Both the position numbers and the translations under genes were made by a program. Of a DNA stretch of 54,454 nucleotides, positions 33,321-40,912 are shown piece after piece. The stretch is from contig CAKUED010000020.1 of assembly GCA_934646005.1 (NCBI GenBank), forward strand, positions 1 to 54,454. Reading direction: 5' to 3'. The notes beneath the pieces are model-generated. The model was not told the origin of the DNA. It was given only the letters and a program-made list of their open reading frames with translations, and did no database searches. Position 1 is the stretch's first letter. Each line of letters opens with the position of its first letter. The DNA comes from an uncultured Oscillospiraceae bacterium. GTDB lineage: Bacteria > Bacillota > Clostridia > Oscillospirales > Oscillospiraceae.

Positions 33321-36300
33321 ATGACTTGGATGAAACGGATGCGGGTTTTTATTTTTTTGGCGCTCGTGGTGCTGCTGGCTTTGCCGGTGGCGGCGGCGGA
33401 CGATTTTTTGGGCGGCGACGGCTCGGCGGGCAAGCCGTATCTCATTGCGGATGTTCAGGGGCTGGACGCCGTGCGGAAGCGCCCGGACGCGTGCTTCCGG
33501 CTGGTCGATGACATCGCGTTCTCCGACGCCAATTTTGCCGAAGGCGGTCTGTTTTACAACGACGGTGCGGGCTGGCAGCCGATCGAGGGCTTCACCGGCA
33601 CCTTCGACGGCGATGGGCACGCCATCACCGGGCTGCGTATCAAGGCGGACGCCGCCGATGTTGAGCACGCGGGTCTGTTCGGCAGCAGCAGCGGCACGAT
33701 CCGCGCGCTGCATTTGCAGGACGTGCAGATCCGCGTAGAGCTTGAAAAATACACGGACCGCACAGCCGTGTTCATCGGCGGCATCGCGGCGGACAATCAG
33801 GGTCTGATCGAGGACTGCTCCGTGCAGGGCAGCTTGCAGATGGATGGACTGTCGGCGTATGTCTCGCCGAACGGTTCTTCCAGCTCCCAGTGCGTCGCGT
33901 TGGACGGCTATCTGGGCGGCATCGCCGGGCAAAACGGCGGAACGATCCAGAATTGCGCCAATCTGGCGCAGCTCGAGGAGCTTCACAGCCTGTCCTCCAG
34001 CTACAACAATACCTACAAATCCGTCGGCGGCATCGCCGCGCTGAACACCGGCGCGATCGCGCGCTGCCGGAACAGCGGCAGCGTGAAAAACGGGCAGTAC
34101 ACCGGCGGCATCGCGGCGCGCAGCGCGGGCGGCGTGGAAAACTGCTTTAATACCGGGATCGTCGCCGCCATCGCCCCGAGCGACGACGCCTGCTCCTACG
34201 GCGGCGGCATCTGCGGCGTGAGCAGCGGCTCGGTGCGCGCCTGCTACTCCGCAGGGCGCATCCCCTTCCCGGGCGATGATCCGTGCGTCGCGCAGAATAC
34301 CGGCAGCGTGCAGAGCTGCTATTTTTACGAGCACGCCGTGAGCGATGTTGGCGGGGGACTTTCCGACGGGCAAATGCGCAATGCTGCGTCCTATGACGGC
34401 TTTGACTTTGACGCGGTGTGGGAATTGGACGGCAGCACCGGCTATCCCTTCCCTGTGCTGAAGAACGCGCCGCGGCTCACCGTCGCACAGGACACGGACA
34501 ATTTCGGCGGCGGCAGCGGGCAGCCGTGGGACGCGTATCTGGTCAGCACCGCCGAACATCTGCGCAATATCCGCCTGTTCCCCGACGCGTGCTTCCGGCT
34601 GACGGACGACATCACCGTCGCGGCGGCGGACTACGGCGAACCATTTGATTTTTCCGGCGTGCTGGACGGCGGCGGCTGCCGCGTCCGCGTGACGTTCCCC
34701 GAAACGTTAGGCAAGATCGCCATTTCGGGAAACAGCGGCACAGGCTTTGCGCTCTTTGCCGTGAACAGCGGGCGCATCCACGATCTGGACGTGACACTGA
34801 GCGCCGACTATGACGACCTCGCCCAAAACATCACAGTCTATCTCGCCGCCGTCGCCGCCATGAATGACGCGTCCGGCGTCATTCAGAGCTGCCATGTTGA
34901 CGGCTCGTTCAGCGTCCAAAACAGCGGCACCGGCATCGTGCGCATCGGCGGCATTGCCGCCAGAAATGACGGCACGATCGCCGGGTGCACAAACGGCAGC
35001 ATCATCCGCGCCACCTGCCCCGTCGCGCAGGTGGGCGGCATTGTGGGCTATTGCGAAAAGGGCAGCGTCACCGGCTGCGAAAATACCGGCGCGGTCACCG
35101 CCGCGCTCGACCAGACCGGCGCCGACAACGTTTCCTTCGGCGCGGGCGGCATCATCGGCGTGAGCTCTCTCGGCATCGCGTCCAACTGCGTCAACGCCGC
35201 GCCCATCTCCGCCACGGTCAACTGCAAGCGGATCAGCGGTACGGTCGCGCAATTTGACCTGCTCGCGCAGGCGGGTGGCATCATCGGCTGGTGGGCAACG
35301 CCCAACAGCGGCAAAGACCTGCCGCTCACCGACTGCGAAAACACCGGCGCGATCACCGCCAGCGCCGAGACGGGCTACAGCACCGTGCGCGTCCGGGCGG
35401 CGTTTGCGGGCGGCATCGTGGGCTGCGCGGGCTATTCGGTCACAACGCGCCGTACCCTGAACGTCAGGCGCGCCGTGCGGCTGGAGGGCTGCCGCAACAG
35501 CGGCACGGTCACTGCCGGAAACTCCAACGTCACCCTCAGCACGTCCGAATCCGCGCACGTTTTCGGCGGCGGCATCGCGGGCGCGTGCAACAGCACCATC
35601 ACCCGCTGCGCCAATACCGCCGGCGCGTGGTTCGGCATCTCCGGCCGCACGCCGGCCGTCACCTACTGCTATAACACCGGCAGCACCGTCGATGGTCTGA
35701 AAGACAGCGGCGACGCCGCCGAAAACAGCTACGACACCGGCGCAGGTCCGAAGGGCAGCACGAATCTGAACACCTCGCCCCGTCTGAACACCAAGACGCA
35801 CAGCTATTTTGCCAAGGGCACGAAGTATCAGAGCTCCGACACCGCGCTGACCGACGCGCAGGCGCGCGTGGAGAGCAGCTACACCGGCTTTGATTTTGAA
35901 AACGACTGGGTCATCCTGCCCGGCTCGTACCCCTATCCGCAGCTCCGCTGCAATCTGCAAACGCCGCTGAGCGCGATCTATATCGCCGAACAGCCGACCG
36001 AGACGGTGGAATACGCCGAGGGGCAGTTTTATATGCACGGTCTGACGCTCGGCATCCGCTTTGCGGACGGCCCGACCGGCGCGATGGACGCCCGCCCGGA
36101 GTTTTTCTCGCAGCTCGACACGAGCAAAAAGGGCACGCAGACCATCCATCTGACGTTTTTGGGCTTGGAGACGATGGGCACGCTGGACGTGCTCGTCCGC
36201 GACAAGCGCGCCGCGTCCATCGAACTCGGCGAGCTGCCCGCAAAAATGCTCTATTTCCGCGACGAGGCGGCGTTCGACCCCACCGGCGGCACGATCCGGC

Positions 36301-37172
36301 TGGTCTACGACAACGGCAGCTTTGACACCATCACCCTCACGGCAGAGATGGTCACCGGCTTCCGGCCGGGCGTGATCGGCGAGCAGGCGCTGACCGTTTC
36401 CTACGCGGGCATGACCTGTGAGCTGCCGGTCACGGTGTACGACATTCAGTCGCTCAAGGTCAGCACGCCGCCGGATAAGACGGACTATGTGCTGGGGCAG
36501 CCGCTGAACCTCACCGGCGGCGAGCTCACCGTGACGTACACGACCGAGCGGATGCCCGACAAGACCGTCGCGCTCACCGACCCCGCCGTGACCTGCGCGT
36601 ATGACAAGAGCAAGACCGGCACGGTCGCCATCACCGCCGCCTACATGGGTAAGACCGCTGTGTTTTCCATCGCCGTACGGGCGCGCGTCGCCGCTGCTTT
36701 GGAGCTGCGGGCAAAACCCGACAAGCTGGTCTACGCGCCCGGCGAGGCGCTGGATCTCACCGGCGGGCAGCTGCGCGTCGTGTTTGCATCGAGCAACCAA
36801 TACGAGCAGACGCTGCCCCTGACCGACGCGGCGGTCACCGGCTATGACCCCGGTAAGCCGGGGCTTCAGACGCTCACCGTCTCATACTGCGGCGCGAGCA
36901 CCACCTTTAAGATCCTGGTCAGTGACCCGGTCGAGTCCAGCGTCATCGCAGCAGAAAGCGGCGGCGTCCGCCTGACGCTTGCGCTCAATAAGGCGCAGAC
37001 CGCCCGCGCCGTCGTCTGCGCGTACCGAAACGGGCAGCTCGTGACCGCGCACCTCACGACCGACGCCGAGCTCAGCGTCCTTCTGAAGCGCGCGCAGGAG
37101 TCTGACACGTTCGTCCTCTTCCTTCTCGATGAAGCCCACTGCCCCATCCTGAAGTCCCAGCCGCTGAACTAA
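33321..37172 (+). CDS. large secreted GLUG-repeat/Ig-like surface protein
   Basis: A 1283-residue protein with a signal peptide (hydrophobic core VFIFLALVVLLALPVAAA, cleavage near ADD). The region of about 30-860 carries many repeats of the form GGIxGxNxGxIxxCxNxG, as in GLUG-type beta-helices. It ends with four tandem bacterial Ig-like (Big_3 type) domains, for example GQPLNLTGGELTVTY and GEALDLTGGQLRVVF. No LPxTG motif or C-terminal anchor is seen, so it may be released or wall-associated in another way. The start ATG is near GGAGAAAACAGG. Function is likely surface adhesion; no enzyme motif is visible. A strong terminator follows. Confidence 0.85.
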   Translation: MTWMKRMRVFIFLALVVLLALPVAAADDFLGGDGSAGKPYLIADVQGLDAVRKRPDACFRLVDDIAFSDANFAEGGLFYNDGAGWQPIEGFTGTFDGDGHAITGLRIKADAADVEHAGLFGSSSGTIRALHLQDVQIRVELEKYTDRTAVFIGGIAADNQGLIEDCSVQGSLQMDGLSAYVSPNGSSSSQCVALDGYLGGIAGQNGGTIQNCANLAQLEELHSLSSSYNNTYKSVGGIAALNTGAIARCRNSGSVKNGQYTGGIAARSAGGVENCFNTGIVAAIAPSDDACSYGGGICGVSSGSVRACYSAGRIPFPGDDPCVAQNTGSVQSCYFYEHAVSDVGGGLSDGQMRNAASYDGFDFDAVWELDGSTGYPFPVLKNAPRLTVAQDTDNFGGGSGQPWDAYLVSTAEHLRNIRLFPDACFRLTDDITVAAADYGEPFDFSGVLDGGGCRVRVTFPETLGKIAISGNSGTGFALFAVNSGRIHDLDVTLSADYDDLAQNITVYLAAVAAMNDASGVIQSCHVDGSFSVQNSGTGIVRIGGIAARNDGTIAGCTNGSIIRATCPVAQVGGIVGYCEKGSVTGCENTGAVTAALDQTGADNVSFGAGGIIGVSSLGIASNCVNAAPISATVNCKRISGTVAQFDLLAQAGGIIGWWATPNSGKDLPLTDCENTGAITASAETGYSTVRVRAAFAGGIVGCAGYSVTTRRTLNVRRAVRLEGCRNSGTVTAGNSNVTLSTSESAHVFGGGIAGACNSTITRCANTAGAWFGISGRTPAVTYCYNTGSTVDGLKDSGDAAENSYDTGAGPKGSTNLNTSPRLNTKTHSYFAKGTKYQSSDTALTDAQARVESSYTGFDFENDWVILPGSYPYPQLRCNLQTPLSAIYIAEQPTETVEYAEGQFYMHGLTLGIRFADGPTGAMDARPEFFSQLDTSKKGTQTIHLTFLGLETMGTLDVLVRDKRAASIELGELPAKMLYFRDEAAFDPTGGTIRLVYDNGSFDTITLTAEMVTGFRPGVIGEQALTVSYAGMTCELPVTVYDIQSLKVSTPPDKTDYVLGQPLNLTGGELTVTYTTERMPDKTVALTDPAVTCAYDKSKTGTVAITAAYMGKTAVFSIAVRARVAAALELRAKPDKLVYAPGEALDLTGGQLRVVFASSNQYEQTLPLTDAAVTGYDPGKPGLQTLTVSYCGASTTFKILVSDPVESSVIAAESGGVRLTLALNKAQTARAVVCAYRNGQLVTAHLTTDAELSVLLKRAQESDTFVLFLLDEAHCPILKSQPLN

Positions 37173-37179
37173 GCGATAC

Positions 37180-37217
37180 AAACCGCGCCCCCGGCAGTGC
37201 CGGGGGCGCGGTTTTGT
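37180..37217. terminator. bidirectional terminator
   Basis: Stem AAACCGCGCCCCCGGCA with its complement and TTTT on the plus side, between the large secreted protein and the convergent DUF2142 gene. Confidence 0.9.
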
Positions 37218-37228
37218 GTTTCCTATAC

Positions 37229-38746
37229 TCAGAGCGTCAGCCCGTAGCCGATGCAGCTCACGGCGGCGACTAAATTTACGCCGGTCGCCGTCAAAAGCGG
37301 GAGTTCCCACGAAATTTTGCGGCGCAGGCGTCCTGTGGGGCGCACCTGCAAAACGGCGATGCTTATGAGGTACAGGACCGGCAGGAAATAGCGACCCTGC
37401 AAGCCCATGATCGTATCATTCCCGGGCGCAGTCCACTGGATATAGAGCGCCGTGCACGTCAGCAGCGCCACGCCGAAGGCGGACACGAGCGCGAGCCAGC
37501 CGTCGCGCTTCTGCGTGAGCGCACCGCCGCCCTCGCGGCGGGAAAAGACCGCCGTCAGCGCGATGAGCACGAGGTAGCCGTAGGTCAGAAGGCGGCTGTT
37601 GCGCACGCCGCCCACGCCCATGCCGATGCCCATCATCTGCTCCAGCAGCGTCCTGCCCTGTACACGCAGCGTGCGCAGCAGAATGCGGCAGTAGCCGAGC
37701 GGATCGTGCAGAATGGCAGCGAGCTGCGTGCCGCTGGTGGAGTACCCGGCGGCAAGATAGCGCGACGAGACGGCAAGCCACCCCAGCCCCGCGCCGAGCG
37801 CCAGCACGACCAGCCCCGCGAGATTCCAGAAGTATCGCTTTTTGCTCCCGAACCGTTCCGGCGAGAGCACAAAGAAAAACAGGCACACCGGCAGATACAC
37901 GATCTTGCACTGCGAGAGCATCAGAACGAGCAGATACAGCGGCACGAGCTGCCGCGCCGTGAGCCGCCCGTGCGTGCTGTACTGCAAATGCAGCACATAC
38001 GCCAGCCACAGCGCCACGACTGCCAGCGTCAGCCCGTCGGCGGACATCGACCCTGCCTTGTGCACATAGATCGGCGTGAGCAGCAAAAGCGCGGGCAGCG
38101 CCTTGGAAAATGGGAACAGCTTCACCGCCAGCGCGCAGAGCAGCGCCACAACGACGAGGTTCGCCAGCCGTCCGGCGTATAAAATCACGAGCGCGCGGTC
38201 CGTCACGAGGTTCGCAATCGCAATGCCCGCCGCGTGCGGCAGGTAGCTCAGGGGCGAATAGAGCGCCGAGCCGGGGAAGTCATACGCAACAGAGTTCGCC
38301 CGATCAATGCGCGCGCCCCACGCGGCGCGAATATCGTCATAGCCCGTCGCGGCGTAGTCCGAAAGCGATTCCGGGATCAGCCCGTCCGGCAGATAGTCGC
38401 CCACGCTGCCGTCCGACAGCGCCCGCGGCGCGCGCAGCACCGCGATCTCATAGCTGCGCAGAAAATGCTGCGGCTCATCCGACACCTGCAAGATCGGCAC
38501 AGCGGCGAGATACAGCAGCCCGCAGACGAGAAACACCGCGAAAAACACCCGATGCGCCTGCCGCGGCGCGCGCAGCATGAACACACTCAGCGGCGTGAGC
38601 ACCGCGGCGGGCAGCAGCGCCCAATACCAGTGCGCCAGCATCCCGTAGCGCCGCAGCGCCAGCACGGCAAAGCCCGTAAAGCCCAAAATCAGAACAGCCG
38701 CGGCGATCTCGCGCCACCGGCGGCGGATAAAATTCAATGCCCTCAC
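37229..38746 (-). CDS. DUF2142 family polytopic membrane protein
   Basis: The 505-residue protein has about twelve membrane segments. The extracytoplasmic loop VSDEPQHFLRSYEIA near residues 90-105 is the family hallmark of DUF2142, with the late WTAPGNDTIMGLQGRYFLPV also characteristic. The D-E pair resembles the catalytic acidic motif of GT-C polyprenyl-phosphate glycosyltransferases, so a GT-C-like role is plausible but not proven. The start is GTG with a close GGAAGG. The neighbouring GT2/DUF2304/DMT cassette fits a lipid-linked sugar pathway. Confidence 0.87.
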   Translation of the reverse strand: MRALNFIRRRWREIAAAVLILGFTGFAVLALRRYGMLAHWYWALLPAAVLTPLSVFMLRAPRQAHRVFFAVFLVCGLLYLAAVPILQVSDEPQHFLRSYEIAVLRAPRALSDGSVGDYLPDGLIPESLSDYAATGYDDIRAAWGARIDRANSVAYDFPGSALYSPLSYLPHAAGIAIANLVTDRALVILYAGRLANLVVVALLCALAVKLFPFSKALPALLLLTPIYVHKAGSMSADGLTLAVVALWLAYVLHLQYSTHGRLTARQLVPLYLLVLMLSQCKIVYLPVCLFFFVLSPERFGSKKRYFWNLAGLVVLALGAGLGWLAVSSRYLAAGYSTSGTQLAAILHDPLGYCRILLRTLRVQGRTLLEQMMGIGMGVGGVRNSRLLTYGYLVLIALTAVFSRREGGGALTQKRDGWLALVSAFGVALLTCTALYIQWTAPGNDTIMGLQGRYFLPVLYLISIAVLQVRPTGRLRRKISWELPLLTATGVNLVAAVSCIGYGLTL

Positions 38747-38797
38747 GTCCCTTCCGCCATATCATACCATATCCCACGGCTGCGCGCAATCGCGCGC

Positions 38798-38973
38798 TCA
38801 AACGAAAACCGCTCCGCTGGGTTTTCGTTTGAAAAGGCTTGCACTGCGCTGCGCGCATAAATTTTGCGCGCAGCGCAAAATTTATACACTCCGCTCCGCG
38901 AGCAGAATTTTTGCCGACGTACACGCCGCCGGCAAAAATGATTATAATCGCTTTCGCCGCTGCGGCGGCGAAA
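38798..38973. repeat. cluster of four strong hairpins
   Basis: Stems: TCAAACGAAAACC / GGTTTTCGTTTGA (38798-38832); ATAAATTTTGCGC / GCGCAAAATTTAT (38857-38885); ATTTTTGCCG / CGGCAAAAAT (38907-38939); TTTCGCCGC / GCGGCGAAA (38952-38973). The 320-base gap 38747-39067 otherwise contains only the promoter of the next gene. Confidence 0.8.
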
Positions 38974-39008
38974 CTCTGCGAGGCGTTTTGGGCTGCCCGA
39001 AAAACTCT

Positions 39009-39036
39009 TTGCATTTTATCGTATTATTTGTATAAT
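39009..39036 (+). promoter_or_regulatory. promoter of the GT2 cassette
   Basis: TTGCAT (39009-39014), 16-base spacer, TATAAT (39031-39036). Transcription would start near 39043, about 25 bases before the proposed CTG start codon. Confidence 0.75.
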
Positions 39037-39067
39037 GTAGGGAGTATCGAAAAAGGGGGCGGAGGGT

Positions 39068-39763
39068 CTGAAAACGCTCGTCATCATCCCGGCGTTCAAT
39101 GAGCAGGCGGCGATCGTGCCGTTTGTAGAGGAATTAAAGACGGTCTGCCCCGCGTGCGATTTTGTGGTCATCAATGACTGCTCGCGCGACGAGACGGGCG
39201 CGCTCTGCCGCGCGCACGGCTACCCGACCGTGAATCTGCCGGTCAATCTCGGCATCGGCGGCGCGGTGCAGACGGGGTACTTATATGCTCTTGAAAACGA
39301 CTATGACATCGCCGTGCAGATGGACGGCGACGGGCAGCATGACCCGCGCGACCTCACGGCGCTGCTCGCGCCCATCGAGCGCGGCGAGGCGGATCTTGTC
39401 ATCGGCTCACGCTTTGTAACGGGTGAGGGCTTTCAGTCCACGCCGCTGCGGCGGCTGGGCATTGGCATTTTGCGCAGGGCGGTGCGGCTGCGCACGCGCC
39501 ATACCGTCACCGACCCCACCAGCGGCTACCGCGCGGCGAACCGCCGCGTGATCGAGCTGTTCGCGCACGATTACGCACAGGACTACCCCGAGCCGGAGTC
39601 GCTTGTCACGGCGCTCAAATCCGGCGCGCGGGTGTGCGACGTGCCGGCGGCAATGCGCGCGCGGCAGGGCGGCGCGTCGTCCATCAGCGAGTGGAAGTCC
39701 GTTTACTATATGCTCAAGGTCACGCTGGCGGTACTCTTGCACACCCCTCATGCAAAGCTCTAA
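39068..39763 (+). CDS. family 2 glycosyltransferase (dolichyl-phosphate-type)
   Basis: A 231-residue GT2 enzyme with LKTLVIIPAFNE at its start, VVINDCSRD, the QMDGDGQHDP metal/donor motif and SGYRAANR. It probably loads a sugar onto a polyprenyl phosphate. No ATG or GTG supports the conserved N-terminus; the frame before it is closed by a stop at 39038. The best start is CTG at 39068, with GGGGGCGGAGGG upstream and a promoter ending just before. The first internal start, GTG 39116, would delete the conserved PAFNE. It is followed by DUF2304 and a small DMT gene. Confidence 0.87.
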   Translation: MKTLVIIPAFNEQAAIVPFVEELKTVCPACDFVVINDCSRDETGALCRAHGYPTVNLPVNLGIGGAVQTGYLYALENDYDIAVQMDGDGQHDPRDLTALLAPIERGEADLVIGSRFVTGEGFQSTPLRRLGIGILRRAVRLRTRHTVTDPTSGYRAANRRVIELFAHDYAQDYPEPESLVTALKSGARVCDVPAAMRARQGGASSISEWKSVYYMLKVTLAVLLHTPHAKL

Positions 39764-39769
39764 GGCGCT

Positions 39770-39895
39770 TCGCCGGATCTTTTGCCCCGATGCTTCAGTT
39801 TGAAAACCTTGAAATACACAAAGTATGTCTGCGGTTTCCAAGCTTCGCCTCGCGGCAAAATCTCTCGCCGAATCGCGCAGAAAAACCAAATTCTC
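39770..39895. repeat. dispersed repeat, copy 2
   Basis: Matches the inverted segment 2770-2940, including CTTGAAATACACAAAG and TCTCGCCGAATC. It lies in the 154-base gap between the GT2 and DUF2304 genes. A non-coding mobile or structural repeat is likely. Confidence 0.6.
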
Positions 39896-39917
39896 AGAAT
39901 ATGAAAGGAGAACATCT

Positions 39918-40292
39918 ATGTCTCCGACTCTGCGTCTGGTATTGATCCTCGCCATGGCGGTGTATTTTACGGTGCTGCTGCTGTTTGTCCGCCGCCGGGG
40001 GCTGAATCTCAAATATTTTCTGCTGTGGCTCATCATGGGTGCGGCGCTGTTCGTGCTCATCCTGTTCCCCGGCATCCTCACGGCGATGGCGAAGCTGCTG
40101 TGCATCCAGAGCGAGATGAACGCGCTCATCTCCGCCGTGTGCTTCTTCATCATCCTGCTGGAGATCTCGCTCACGGCGATCGTTTCGCGGCTCAATGACA
40201 AGCTCACGCGCACCATCCAGCAGACTGCGCTGCTGGAAAAGCGCATCCGCGCGCTGGAGCAGGCGCTGGAGGAAAAGGAGAAGGACGCATGA
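39918..40292 (+). CDS. DUF2304 small membrane protein
   Basis: The 124-residue protein has three membrane segments and a charged coiled-coil C-terminus (KLTRTIQQTALLEKRIRALE). DUF2304 proteins regularly accompany polyprenyl-phosphate GT2 enzymes and flippase-like proteins, as here. GAAAGGAG supports the ATG at 39918. Its stop overlaps the start of the next gene by four bases (ATGA). Confidence 0.87.
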   Translation: MSPTLRLVLILAMAVYFTVLLLFVRRRGLNLKYFLLWLIMGAALFVLILFPGILTAMAKLLCIQSEMNALISAVCFFIILLEISLTAIVSRLNDKLTRTIQQTALLEKRIRALEQALEEKEKDA

Positions 40293-40639
40293 TCGTACTC
40301 TTTGCAGCGTATCTGCTGTTTTCCGTGGGCGGGCTGGTGCTCTTCAAGCTCGGCACATCCTGCGCCGCCGTCCCGTTTTTCGAGCGGCTTCTGCATCTGC
40401 GCCTGAGCTGGGTGAGCATCGGCGGCTGCTGCTGCTATGTGGTGAGCTTCCTGCTGTACCTGCTGCTCGTCAGCCGGAGCGAGCTGAGTATCCTGTTTCC
40501 CATCGCAACGGGCGTGTCGTGCATCCTGGTGCTCATCGCCTCCGCGCTCATCCTGCGCGAGACGGTCAGCCCCCTCAATTGGGTCGGCGCGGCGGTCATT
40601 GTCATTGGGATTCTGCTTGTGAATCTGGGTAGACATTAA
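40289..40639 (+). CDS. small DMT (EamA/ArnE-like) membrane protein
   Basis: A 116-residue protein with four membrane segments and the ILRETVSPLNWVGAAVIVIGILLV C-terminal helix pair of the drug/metabolite superfamily. In glycosyltransferase cassettes such proteins are proposed to flip polyprenyl-phosphate sugars (ArnE/F type). Four-base overlap with the DUF2304 gene indicates tight co-translation. Flippase role is inferred from context. Confidence 0.85.
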   Translation: MIVLFAAYLLFSVGGLVLFKLGTSCAAVPFFERLLHLRLSWVSIGGCCCYVVSFLLYLLLVSRSELSILFPIATGVSCILVLIASALILRETVSPLNWVGAAVIVIGILLVNLGRH

Positions 40640-40649
40640 ACGCAAATGC

Positions 40650-40862
40650 CCCTGTCCGCCCGTGGGGCAACGGCAATTTTGCCGCAACGTGTCGTAAAAA
40701 CGGTCGTGCCCCGTGCGGGGAGAGCGCGGCATCGACCCCTACAAACGGGTTACGGATTCGCATTGGTGCGTACCGTTTTGCGGGTGCGTCCTGCCGGGCG
40801 GACAGAGTCGTCCGCCCCTACGGGTGCGTGTGTATCTGCTGCCTATCCCGCCGCACCCTGAT
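40650..40862. repeat. mosaic palindromic repeat block
   Basis: Contains CCGCCCGTGGGGCAACGG, a GCAACGTGTCGTAAAAACGG unit, GGGGAGAGCGCGGCATCGACCCCTACAA, GGATTCGCATTGGTGCG and CGGGCGGACAGAGTCGTCCGCCC with GTAGG-type borders. The same modules recur at 44685-44900, 46800-47240, 50855-51262 and 53275-53722. No gene is seen in the 273-base gap. Confidence 0.75.
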
Positions 40863-40867
40863 AAAAC

Positions 40868-40895
40868 GCGCCCCCGACCAGTCGGTCGGGGGCGC
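40868..40895 (-). terminator. terminator of ppdK
   Basis: Stem GCGCCCCCGAC / GTCGGGGGCGC followed on the minus strand by GTTTTAT. Confidence 0.85.
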
Positions 40896-40912
40896 TTGTC
40901 TGCGATATTTTC

